Shown here in pieces: positions 55,386 through 63,071 of a stretch of DNA of 64,000 nt. The DNA comes from Candidatus Thiocaldithrix dubininis (GTDB lineage Bacteria > Pseudomonadota > Gammaproteobacteria > Thiotrichales > Thiotrichaceae). Within the stretch, counting starts at the first letter, position 1. Each line of letters starts with the position of its first letter. Below the pieces are notes generated by a model that had not been told where the DNA came from, did no database searches, and worked only from the letters and a program-made list of their open reading frames with translations. The stretch lies in contig CP124755.1 in assembly GCA_029972135.1 (NCBI GenBank), positions 930,001 through 994,000 of the forward strand. The letters run 5' to 3'. The translations under genes were made by a program, and so were the position numbers.

Positions 55386-56434
55386 TATTTTTGTCCTTTT
55401 GGTGTTTTACGCATTGCGTTGGCCACCCGTTCAATACTGGAATCGGGAATATATTGGTCAATTTTGCCTTCTTCCAATAATAGTTGCGCTAATGTCGGGT
55501 CTATAATTGTGGGTACATTTTCAATTTGCGCAATCTCAACCATTTTGCGTGCCATTAGTCCTTTACCAATAGCAACAATAACGGGCAAGGGGGTTACACC
55601 TGCTTCGTACTGTAGGGCAATCGCAGCACCCATGTCTAGTACCAGTAGCCGAGCGGTTTTAATGCGCTTTTGAATATCTTGTTCAGAGATTTCCTTTCTT
55701 AAACCAGATAATGCCCCACGTATATGTGGATCGCCCATCATATCTTTCATTTCTTGTTTAACTTCTTCTTTAGTCATCCGTTGCTGTTTCATAAACTGCA
55801 TACGTTGATAAGCATAATCCATAACCGCTAAAATAATTAAAACAGGTAATACATATAAATAGAGCTTTTTAATTAATAATTCGGTTAGGTCGATAGCACA
55901 AGGTAGGTTACATTGATTAATAGGGTGCAAGAATTCTTTAATGCCCCAGCGAATCACAATCCATAAAATAATTGCAAGTATTAAAGTTTTAACCAGTGAA
56001 ATTAAGGTTTGCACCACTTGCTTACCTGAAAAAATCCGTTTTAAGCCTTCAGCAGGGTTGAGGCGCTCTGGTTTAGGAATAATCGGATCAAAGGCTAATA
56101 AAAAGCCAAATTGCATAATGTTACCAATAATGCCCGCTAATACCATTAGTAATGAAAAAGGCAACATAATGCCAAATACGGCTTTTTTTACAATAACATC
56201 AAATACCAAGGATAAGGCTTGATAAAAGTCGATAGTGACTAAATAAGGAATGACTTCCAACATTTCTTTTAATTGGACTTTGAGCCAATCCCATGAAAGC
56301 CAAAAATACAAAACAACTAACACTAAACTTAAGGCGGTGGGAACATCGCTACTGCGGGGAACTTGTCCTTTTTTTCGAGCTTCCGTGAGCTTTCGCGGGG
56401 TGGCTTCTTCTTGCTTATCGCTTTGATCGCTCAT
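55385..56434 (-). CDS. sctU: T3SS export switch SctU lacking the NPTH autocleavage motif
   Basis: A 349-residue protein with four N-terminal helices (about 30-215) and a C-terminal cytoplasmic domain (about 225-349). The family pattern of the domain is clear: EEVKQEMKDMMGDPHIRG, then VTPLPVIVAIGKGLMARKM, then IENVPTIIDPTLAQLL and IDQYIP. Where family members have NPTH, residues 267-270 read DMGA (codons at 55625-55636), in VLDMGAAIALQY. Autocleavage between Asn and Pro, which drives the substrate switch, therefore cannot occur by the known route. The rest of the domain is intact, so this is not a simple truncation. Confidence 0.93.
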   Translation of the reverse strand: MSDQSDKQEEATPRKLTEARKKGQVPRSSDVPTALSLVLVVLYFWLSWDWLKVQLKEMLEVIPYLVTIDFYQALSLVFDVIVKKAVFGIMLPFSLLMVLAGIIGNIMQFGFLLAFDPIIPKPERLNPAEGLKRIFSGKQVVQTLISLVKTLILAIILWIVIRWGIKEFLHPINQCNLPCAIDLTELLIKKLYLYVLPVLIILAVMDYAYQRMQFMKQQRMTKEEVKQEMKDMMGDPHIRGALSGLRKEISEQDIQKRIKTARLLVLDMGAAIALQYEAGVTPLPVIVAIGKGLMARKMVEIAQIENVPTIIDPTLAQLLLEEGKIDQYIPDSSIERVANAMRKTPKGQK

Positions 56435-57213
56435 TTTAGCAGTGACTCCAAGATGCTAAAATTACCCGCTAATTTAAAGAAAACATCTTTTATATAATCT
56501 GCAATAAAATTTAAGTACAAAATTAATAAGAAAAAGGCTACTGCACTTTTAATAGGCATCGCTTGTAAAAATATATTCAATTGCGGCAAGAAGCGCCCTA
56601 CTAACCCCGAACCAATGTCAATTAAGAATAAAATAGCCATAATAGGCGCGGCTATTAAAATGGCGGTGTACATCAGAGAGTCAAACTGACCTAAAATAAA
56701 TTTAATAGTGAGAGGATTAATATGTGGAATAAAGCTTTCAATAGGCCAAATTTGGTAACTAGTAAAAATAACATTAAGAAGTAATAGGAAGCCCCCAGTA
56801 GTCATCATTAAGACATTCAGCAACATGCTGAATAGGTTGCCAATAGGGGTTGTCATACTCTGATTTTGTTGGGAGAAAATAAGAGCCGACATAGCCCCAC
56901 GCTGCATATCAATTAAAAATCCGGCTGCCTTTAATGCCCAAAACGGTATACTTAATACGTAGCCCATTGTAAAACCGATGATGCCTTCTTTAATTAATAA
57001 AAATAAGGCATGCTCAAAGGTAATTGGGTTTGCGGTAAGTGTTGGAAAGGTCAAAGGTAGTAAAAACATGGACACAATCATGATAATGCCATTACGCAAC
57101 TGGCTTGGTACTAAGGGTTCTGCCAGAATTGGCATTACCATGAAGGCAATTAGTGTCCGAGTTAGGGTTAATGCCCAAACTACTAAGCCTTGTTGAATAA
57201 TTTCAATTGGCAT
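56431..57213 (-). CDS. sctT: T3SS export apparatus SctT
   Basis: A 260-residue polytopic protein of the FliR/SctT family, with about six helices. It includes a first-helix segment with RTLIAFMVMPILAEP, the conserved MGYVLSIPFWALKAAGFLIDMQRG stretch and FLQAMPIKSAVAFFLLILYL. It forms the export gate with SctR and SctS. Its ATG lies inside the sctS stop (TAATG), and its stop overlaps sctU by ATGA. Confidence 0.95.
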   Translation of the reverse strand: MPIEIIQQGLVVWALTLTRTLIAFMVMPILAEPLVPSQLRNGIIMIVSMFLLPLTFPTLTANPITFEHALFLLIKEGIIGFTMGYVLSIPFWALKAAGFLIDMQRGAMSALIFSQQNQSMTTPIGNLFSMLLNVLMMTTGGFLLLLNVIFTSYQIWPIESFIPHINPLTIKFILGQFDSLMYTAILIAAPIMAILFLIDIGSGLVGRFLPQLNIFLQAMPIKSAVAFFLLILYLNFIADYIKDVFFKLAGNFSILESLLK

Positions 57214-57485
57214 TAGCGATAATGAGTGCTGGGGATTTGGTCAAATAGGGTCTGAGTAAAGCTAATTAATTCAGGTCCCATCCAGCGTACCGTTGCCGCA
57301 ATGGCAAATACAGCGGCGATTAATTTAAAACCGTGAGGTAAGGTTTGTTCTTGTATAGAGGTTAAGGCTTGGAATAAACCTACTAAGAGACCCACTAAGG
57401 TTGTAATAATAATAGTAGGCATCGACAGATACAAAACTAGTTGCATAGCTTGTATCGTATAATGCATGATTTGGGTCTCGTTCAT
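57213..57485 (-). CDS. sctS: T3SS export apparatus SctS
   Basis: A 90-residue, two-helix FliQ/SctS protein. It has helices at about 14-38 and 50-75, with the conserved PTIIITTLVGLLVGLFQALTSIQEQTLPHGFKL region. It builds the gate with SctR and SctT. It starts 4 bp after sctR. Confidence 0.95.
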   Translation of the reverse strand: MNETQIMHYTIQAMQLVLYLSMPTIIITTLVGLLVGLFQALTSIQEQTLPHGFKLIAAVFAIAATVRWMGPELISFTQTLFDQIPSTHYR

Positions 57486-57489
57486 AATG

Positions 57490-58143
57490 CTAATAACTCA
57501 ATAATAAGCCGTGGATTAAACGCGACCAGCCATCAATTAATACAAATAGTAATAACTTAAATGGCATAGAAATAGTCGTGGGTGAAACCATAATCATACC
57601 CATTGAAATTAAAATATTGGATATGATTAAGTCGATAATAGCAAAGGGTAAATACAGTAAAAAACCTATTTGAAAAGCCGTAGTTAATTCACTGACTAAA
57701 AAAGAGGGAGTTAAGACTAACAAATGATCGTTTGTCATCTCTTTAGCATATTTTTCCGGCCATAATTTATTGGCAGTTTGGATAAAAAATTGCCTTTCTG
57801 CTTCAGTAGAATGTTTGGATAAAAACTTGCGTAAGGGATTACTACTTTCTGATAAGGCATTTACCAATTCTGGATTGCCAATATCCTGTAGGTGTACATT
57901 GTGTGTTTTATAGATTTCATAACTTTCCATTGCCACCGGTGCCATGATGTAGATGGATAAAATAATGGCAATACCGCTAATAGCCATATTGGGTGGTTCT
58001 TGTTGTAAGCCCAGTGCACTACGCATTAAATGCATAACCACCACAATTTTTACAAAAGAAGTGACCATAATGGCTAAAAATGGCGCTAACCCCAGCATGG
58101 TTAAGCCAGCGGCTAGGATTATAGGATTGGGTAAGCTCTCCAT
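57490..58143 (-). CDS. sctR: T3SS export apparatus SctR
   Basis: A 217-residue FliP/SctR protein. Family patterns are LGLAPFLAIMVTSFVKIVVVMHLMRSALG near the N-terminus, the periplasmic loop (about 75-140), PSFLVSELTTAFQIGFLLYLPF and the final helix with MVSPTTISMPFKLLLFVLIDGW. It starts 5 bp after the sctQ stop. Confidence 0.96.
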   Translation of the reverse strand: MESLPNPIILAAGLTMLGLAPFLAIMVTSFVKIVVVMHLMRSALGLQQEPPNMAISGIAIILSIYIMAPVAMESYEIYKTHNVHLQDIGNPELVNALSESSNPLRKFLSKHSTEAERQFFIQTANKLWPEKYAKEMTNDHLLVLTPSFLVSELTTAFQIGFLLYLPFAIIDLIISNILISMGMIMVSPTTISMPFKLLLFVLIDGWSRLIHGLLLSY

Positions 58144-58148
58144 AGACC

Positions 58149-59219
58149 TTATGGGCTACCTTTAGCTTGTTTGCCAAATAAGTTCAGAATGCGAACTCCC
58201 AAACGCCCATTGATCTCGACTAATTCGCCTTGCCCAAGAATACGATTCTGTGAGCGAATTTGTACAATTTCGGGTAATTGACTATTGAGTTCGAGCACAT
58301 AACCGGGGCGTAACTGACGCACTTCATTAAACGATAAAGTTTTTTGACCTAAATCGAAGGAGAGTTGCACCGGAATTTGTGCAATATGGTCAATTGTTGG
58401 TTTTTGTTCTTGGTCGGTCATGGGCATTGTCCAGTCTGAATTAATGACAAGTGCATTTTTTTCGGTAGAAGTAAAAGCCGCTGCACAATGCAGTCCGGAA
58501 TTTAACCAGACATGTAAGCGTCCGGTTTCTTGGAATTGTGTGTCTTCTAATAGCAAAATATCGGAAGGTGCTAACTGATTCAGTTCTTGCATCGAAATTG
58601 CAAGGCTACTGATTTCAAAGCGTAATGTTGTAATATGATCTTCCCACTCTAAATTATTATCAGAGGGCCAAAACCGTAGACGTTCTTGTAAGTGGGGGTA
58701 AAGCTTTTCATCCAACATTAGCAACCCAAAGGTTTTACTTAAGGGTTGTTGATCGGCAATTTGAAATTCTTGTAATTCAAAATTAATTGGCAAGGAATAC
58801 TGTTTGCTTTGCGTTTCAGCGCTCAACGATTGCACATGAATCTTCATATTCAAAGCCAGTTCGGCTTGCTGTAATAGACGACTATGCGCTGTTTCCACCA
58901 CGTTAATCGCTAAATTTTCAGGGAGCTTGCTTAATAGTTCTTCAGGGACAAATTGCTGGATTTTTTCAGCATGTACCCAGCGGGATAACCATAAACCAGC
59001 CGTTGTATTGCCTAAGCCTAGAGTCAAGCTAATAGGACACAGTAATTGTGTGCTGACATTACCGGGCTGTAAGTGAACACGTACGGCAATTTTACCTTCT
59101 GGATCTAATGGAAAAGCAAATCCGGCTGTTTTATTTAACAACAGATTATTAAGTCGTATCGCTGCAAGCGACAACTGCGGTAATTTAATAGGTTGGTATG
59201 CTGGGCTACTTTCTCGCAT
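58149..59219 (-). CDS. sctQ: T3SS cytoplasmic-ring protein SctQ
   Basis: A 356-residue sorting-platform protein. The N-terminal and middle parts are weakly conserved; the C-terminal SpoA domain (about 280-350) is clear, with IPVQLSFDLGQKTLSFNEVRQLRPGYVLEL and NGRLGVRILNLFG. Internal ATGs at 58427 and 58421 could start the separate C-terminal product known from several SctQ proteins, about 92 residues. It is the first gene of the minus-strand operon, with the 238-bp gap to sctC upstream. Confidence 0.88.
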   Translation of the reverse strand: MRESSPAYQPIKLPQLSLAAIRLNNLLLNKTAGFAFPLDPEGKIAVRVHLQPGNVSTQLLCPISLTLGLGNTTAGLWLSRWVHAEKIQQFVPEELLSKLPENLAINVVETAHSRLLQQAELALNMKIHVQSLSAETQSKQYSLPINFELQEFQIADQQPLSKTFGLLMLDEKLYPHLQERLRFWPSDNNLEWEDHITTLRFEISSLAISMQELNQLAPSDILLLEDTQFQETGRLHVWLNSGLHCAAAFTSTEKNALVINSDWTMPMTDQEQKPTIDHIAQIPVQLSFDLGQKTLSFNEVRQLRPGYVLELNSQLPEIVQIRSQNRILGQGELVEINGRLGVRILNLFGKQAKGSP

Positions 59220-59457
59220 TGTTGTTATATGTCCCCAATTCCTACTTGGATTAGCAGGATGCCGCCAGTGTAAAGGGCTTAAGGCAATTTATGAAACATC
59301 AGGGGATAAGTGGAAGTGATTGGCAGATAATCTGCGCAAGGCTTTTTGCCCTAGAACCACTCAACTTGCTTTTTATGGACGTTTGTCTTGTCTTGATTGG
59401 ATAGCCAGAGGCTTCGGGATAAATTAACTCTATTAATAGTAGCCCGGAAGTTGGGTA

Positions 59458-60132
59458 ATGAACAGGATTTTTAATGCGATTCATGCTTTGCTCTTTAGTC
59501 TTATTGCCAGCATAAGCCTAGCCAGTCAAGCTGCACCCTTGCCTTGGAAAGGGCAGTATTCGCATTTTTCAGATCAAGAGCCTTTGAGTGAAGTGTTAAA
59601 AGCTTTAGCGTCTGAACACAGTACACCTATTGTGATTAGCCCTAAAATCAAAGAAGTAGTGAGCTTACATTACAAAGAAATTGAGCCAACCGTTTTGTTA
59701 AAAGAATTAGCCAAAAACTACGGGTTAATTTGGTATTACGATAAGCAATCACTGTATATCTATAAAAAAGATGAAGTGCAGAATGGCTCGGTCAGTATGA
59801 GAAAGATGTCACCGGCTGATTTTACGGCTGCATTACAACGTTTGGAGGTCTTGGATGACCAATTTCAATGGCAAGCCTCCGAAGTGGACAATATTGTGTA
59901 TTTTACTGGCCCTGAACGTTTTGTGAGTGCTGTATTAGATATGGCGAAAGTAATGGACACTCAACAGTTAGATCGTCAACAGATCTATCGCTGGGTGGAT
60001 AAAAAGGGTGTAGTAAATTTTAGTTCAGATAAACCGTTAAGTACCAAAAATCCCAACGTTGATATTCAGGCCAAAGACCAATTCCCCGGCTTTACCGTTG
60101 TTGATGTTGTTAAAGATAACGATAAAAAATAG
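59458..60132 (+). CDS. sctC: SctC-like protein without secretin barrel, C-terminal DUF4124-like segment
   Basis: A 224-residue exported protein. A signal peptide (to about residue 25, ending SQAAP) is followed by the N0 domain (about 30-92: SDQEPLSEVLKALASEHSTPIVISPKIKEVVSLHYKEIEP) and an N1-like domain (about 95-165: SPADFTAALQRLEVLDDQFQW...VYFTGPERFVSAVLDMAKVMD). Instead of the beta-barrel secretin domain it ends with IYRWVDKKGVVNFSSDKP, the DUF4124 pattern. The stop is followed 11 bp later by sctD. There is no room for a barrel and no frameshifted remains. The secretin ring must be elsewhere or absent. Confidence 0.85.
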   Translation: MNRIFNAIHALLFSLIASISLASQAAPLPWKGQYSHFSDQEPLSEVLKALASEHSTPIVISPKIKEVVSLHYKEIEPTVLLKELAKNYGLIWYYDKQSLYIYKKDEVQNGSVSMRKMSPADFTAALQRLEVLDDQFQWQASEVDNIVYFTGPERFVSAVLDMAKVMDTQQLDRQQIYRWVDKKGVVNFSSDKPLSTKNPNVDIQAKDQFPGFTVVDVVKDNDKK

Positions 60133-60143
60133 GTATAACTGAT

Positions 60144-61469
60144 ATGGCAGTGCAACATTCACCGTTTATTTTAAAAGTGTTGAGCGGGGCAAATGCCGGT
60201 GCATCAGTACGCTTAAAACAAGGTACGGTTGTGATTGGGCGTTCGATGGCGTCCGATATTATTTTACATGACGAAAGCATTGCTGATCGGCATTTAGAAT
60301 TGCAAATTGGGGCAGATGAAATTCAGTTATTGCCATTAGCTACCCCAGTATTTGTAGATGGAGTCGATGTGAGTAATCGTAGCTCCAAATTAGAACCCTA
60401 TAAGCGTGTGAATTTGGGTGCGGTAGAGTTGGTTGTGTTGGATACGCGTCGGGTAGCGCCTTTAGCAGGTGCAACGGAACAAGCTAAACAAAGCAGCAAT
60501 CAGAATACACACTCGCAAGCCAACAGTACTGTCTCGGCAGCGGATGGTGTTGTGCCCAGCAAGAAAAAATGGAATGACAAAACTTATTTAGCTATTGGCT
60601 TGACTCTCTTGTTATTGGGCAACTTATGGTATTTCCTGCCAAATCTAAAGCAATTAACCAATAAATTAGGTTTGCGCCCTTCGGCTGAACAACAAGCTGA
60701 AAGTATGTTAAGTGGTCTTGGTGAGACTGGTTTACAACGAGTAGTGAATGCTGATGGTTCGAGTGTGATTAGCGGTTATGTACCCACTACAAGTAAGCGT
60801 AATGAACTGATTTGGACACTACGCCGTGCAGGTATTAATGCCAATCTCAATATCTATTCACAGGAAGAAATGCTGGAAAATGCCCAGATGATCTTACGTT
60901 CAATGGGCGAAACCGGTATCGCTTTTACCCAAAATCCGCCGGGTAATTTACAAGCTAAGGGTGTGGCGCGTAGTACGGATGTATGGCAACAGGCTAAACA
61001 AACTATTTTGTCTGATGTGGGTGGAGTGAAGCAGATAGATGATGCGGGTGTGCAAACAATAGACAGTTATATGACGTTATTTGCGCAGTTCGTCGAGAAA
61101 AAGGGGCTGATTAGCCGCTTACAGATTACTAAGGATTCAGGCAACGTTATAGTTAAAGGCGACTTAACGCAAAATGAGATTGAGCAGCTTAAACGTATAC
61201 GCAATGAGTTTATAGAAACTTACGGAGCTGCTAACTATCCATCCATTGTTCTAAATGTAGTTGATATGAAGAGCAAAATTAAACTTGCAATTCGTAGTGT
61301 AAGCGTAGGCAAGATACCTTATCTAGTGTCAAAAGATGGCAAAAAATATATGGAAGGCTCTAAGTTAAGTGACAATTATTTTGTGAAATCTATCAAACCA
61401 GACCATGTAGTGCTAAGTACGCAGGGTATGGATATTCCCTTTTATTACGGTATTGAGGAAGGAAAATAA
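60144..61469 (+). CDS. sctD: T3SS inner-membrane ring protein SctD
   Basis: A 441-residue protein. A cytoplasmic FHA domain (about 8-105, GTVVIGRSMASDIILHDESIADRHLEL) is followed by a linker rich in Gln/Asn/Ser and one transmembrane helix (about 150-168, LAIGLTLLLLGNLWYFLP). The periplasmic ring-building domains come next (about 185-440), including VISGYVPTTSKRNELIWTLRRAGI. It forms the outer inner-membrane ring with SctJ. Its stop overlaps the next ATG by one base. Confidence 0.93.
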   Translation: MAVQHSPFILKVLSGANAGASVRLKQGTVVIGRSMASDIILHDESIADRHLELQIGADEIQLLPLATPVFVDGVDVSNRSSKLEPYKRVNLGAVELVVLDTRRVAPLAGATEQAKQSSNQNTHSQANSTVSAADGVVPSKKKWNDKTYLAIGLTLLLLGNLWYFLPNLKQLTNKLGLRPSAEQQAESMLSGLGETGLQRVVNADGSSVISGYVPTTSKRNELIWTLRRAGINANLNIYSQEEMLENAQMILRSMGETGIAFTQNPPGNLQAKGVARSTDVWQQAKQTILSDVGGVKQIDDAGVQTIDSYMTLFAQFVEKKGLISRLQITKDSGNVIVKGDLTQNEIEQLKRIRNEFIETYGAANYPSIVLNVVDMKSKIKLAIRSVSVGKIPYLVSKDGKKYMEGSKLSDNYFVKSIKPDHVVLSTQGMDIPFYYGIEEGK

Positions 61470-61681
61470 TGATGCTGCAAATTGAGCAAAATCTTAGAAA
61501 TGATGTTTCTGGATTATATAAAAACGAATTACTCAATAAATTTGCTCAACTTTCTTCAGAAATTCGTTACGAATTAAATCAAGGCGTAGAACCAGAAGAA
61601 TATGATCGTCTTAGCAAATTTTTATTAGCGCTAGACGCGAGTTCAGAAGTTGTTGAACAAGTCTGGACACAAGTAAATTAA
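61469..61681 (+). CDS. YscE/EscE/SsaE-like needle co-chaperone
   Basis: A 70-residue helical protein (two helices, about 3-38 and 42-68). Size, pattern (L...LRNDVSGLYKNELLNKFAQLSSEI) and position just before the needle gene match the YscE family. In Ysc-type systems YscE pairs with YscG to keep the needle subunit soluble. The second ATG, one codon on, is an alternative start. It is translationally coupled to sctD by TAATG. Confidence 0.72.
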   Translation: MMLQIEQNLRNDVSGLYKNELLNKFAQLSSEIRYELNQGVEPEEYDRLSKFLLALDASSEVVEQVWTQVN

Positions 61682-61685
61682 CGGA

Positions 61686-61706
61686 AGACATGTAAACGCC
61701 ATGTCT
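61686..61706 (+). other. Hairpin in the leader before the needle gene
   Basis: AGACATG (61686-61692) pairs with CATGTCT (61700-61706) around TAAACGC. It lies in the 112-bp gap before sctF. It may partly terminate or process the transcript; no T-run follows. Confidence 0.35.
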
Positions 61707-61793
61707 AGCTCAGGAAAATCAGTATTCCTTGCGTTTGATGTTACATCGGGAATTTAAATTTACGGATATAAATGATTTTTAGGAGATAAAACC

Positions 61794-62000
61794 ATGGATT
61801 CAACATCACTATCAACCAATTATGATGCTTTGATCACTAATATGCAGACTTCTTATGATAATGCTATTAAATACCAAAAAAACTTAAGTGAAATGACCAC
61901 TAAGTTTGAGGCAGATCAATCTGCGATTACGATTCAAAACAGTTTAGCGAAAGGCTTATCTAGCTTAGTAACTAACTTATCACGTAATATTACTGGCTAA
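61794..62000 (+). CDS. sctF: T3SS needle protein SctF
   Basis: A 68-residue helical-hairpin protein with a helix (about 8-38), a loop near TTKFEADQS and a second helix to the C-terminus. It is small and lacks Cys and Trp. Its place between YscE- and YscG-like chaperone genes and its excellent RBS (AGGAGATAAAACC), needed for a highly made subunit, fit SctF. The YQKNLS segment recurs in SctI. Sequence identity with known needles is low, so the call rests partly on context. Confidence 0.75.
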   Translation: MDSTSLSTNYDALITNMQTSYDNAIKYQKNLSEMTTKFEADQSAITIQNSLAKGLSSLVTNLSRNITG

Positions 62001-62025
62001 TCATACGCTTAGTCTTTAATAGACA

Positions 62026-62058
62026 GCCGGGATACAGGGTTATGCTCTGTGTCCCGGC
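62026..62058 (+). other. Stable 12-bp hairpin after the needle gene
   Basis: GCCGGGATACAG (62026-62037) pairs with CTGTGTCCCGGC (62047-62058), with one G-U pair, around a 9-nt loop. No T-run follows, so it is not a standard terminator. It may protect the 3' end of a processed sctF mRNA and raise needle yield. Confidence 0.6.
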
Positions 62059-62099
62059 ATAATTGAAATCTAGAAAAATTAACGAGAATAAGATTAAGT

Positions 62100-62465
62100 A
62101 TGAACGTATCCACTGAATTATTACAACTATTATCAGAAGTTGGTTATCTTGCTTGTTTTCGTGGTGATACCACTCGTTCACAAGTTATTATGGATGGGAT
62201 TAATGCAGTTGGGCTAGAACAAATTCCAATTAAAATGGGTGTGGCGATTACTAAGATTTACGCGGGTGATTATGAGACAGCAGTTGAAATTATTCGTGAT
62301 CAAGTTTTAGTACAAGATCCAAATCATATGAGTGCTAAATGCTTTTTGGGAATTGCCTATACCCAGCAAGGTAAAGTCGGCGATGCGCAACAATTATTTG
62401 AAGATGTGATCGCACGCGGCAATGAGGATGAACGTAATATTGCATCAGCTTATTTAAATAGCTAA
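62100..62465 (+). CDS. YscG-like TPR chaperone of the needle subunit
   Basis: A 121-residue all-helical protein with TPR-like repeats (about 33-110: IKMGVAITKIYAGDYETAVEIIRDQVL, then AKCFLGIAYTQQGKVGDAQQLFEDVI). Size and place directly after the needle gene match YscG/PscG, the TPR partner that binds the needle helix. The YscE-like partner is the gene before sctF. The alternative is a general class III translocator chaperone, but those are larger (about 160 residues). Confidence 0.75.
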   Translation: MNVSTELLQLLSEVGYLACFRGDTTRSQVIMDGINAVGLEQIPIKMGVAITKIYAGDYETAVEIIRDQVLVQDPNHMSAKCFLGIAYTQQGKVGDAQQLFEDVIARGNEDERNIASAYLNS

Positions 62466-62480
62466 AGCGGAGGGCATTTT

Positions 62481-63047
62481 ATGGATACCAGTTCAGTGCT
62501 AAGTAAATTAGCGCCATTAAGTCAGCCGCCTCTCCAAGAGCTACCTGACGCTTCACGCGCCCAAGTCACTAAATTTGAAGATATTTTAAATATAGACCAG
62601 ACTGAATTCAATAATATTGACGGTATTCCTAAAGATCGCACGCCCATTTTGCAAATTACACCAGAGCCTGATGCTGCTCCGAATAGCATTCACGATGCTG
62701 TTATGCAAAAAATCGGCAAAGTTGATGGTTCGTACCAAGGTATGTTGGAGGATCTGACCAACATGCCTAAATACTCTGATAGTTTAATCAATGCCGACAG
62801 TATTCATAATAGTAATGAGCTGCGTTCTTATCCAGCCGTCGGTGATAGTTTGAATAATCCACAACGACATTTTGATGCTCTCTTAAAGTCCACAGAAAAC
62901 CAAATGCAGGCAAGTTTAGATTACCAGCGAAATTTGTCAGGTTGGGCTAATAAGTCACAGATGTGGATTGCAGGTATGAATGTGATTTCATCTGCTATGA
63001 ATCAGGTTGCACAGGGTTTTAAAACTTTATTTAGAGCAGCGGGTTAA
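62481..63047 (+). CDS. sctI: T3SS inner rod protein SctI
   Basis: A 188-residue protein whose C-terminus (about 128-188) has the rod-family layout: FDALLKSTENQMQASLDYQRNLS, then GMNVISSAMNQVAQGFKTLFRAAG. The amino-terminal 120 residues are longer than in most SctI (about 80-145 total) and look disordered and Asp/Pro-rich. RBS GGAGG precedes ATG 62481. It connects the export gate to the needle. sctJ follows 24 bp later. Confidence 0.82.
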   Translation: MDTSSVLSKLAPLSQPPLQELPDASRAQVTKFEDILNIDQTEFNNIDGIPKDRTPILQITPEPDAAPNSIHDAVMQKIGKVDGSYQGMLEDLTNMPKYSDSLINADSIHNSNELRSYPAVGDSLNNPQRHFDALLKSTENQMQASLDYQRNLSGWANKSQMWIAGMNVISSAMNQVAQGFKTLFRAAG

Positions 63048-63071
63048 TGCTCGGTTGCTAGGCCAATAACA

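Noticed and set aside
59299..59484. 61-codon minus-strand frame across the sctQ/sctC gap
   Set aside because: It overlaps the sctC signal-peptide codons and has no RBS; the gap most likely holds the divergent promoters.
60060..60143. Frameshift or premature stop cutting a normal secretin
   Set aside because: The frame ends in a recognisable DUF4124-like segment, and sctD begins 11 bp later, so no barrel sequence is left in any frame.
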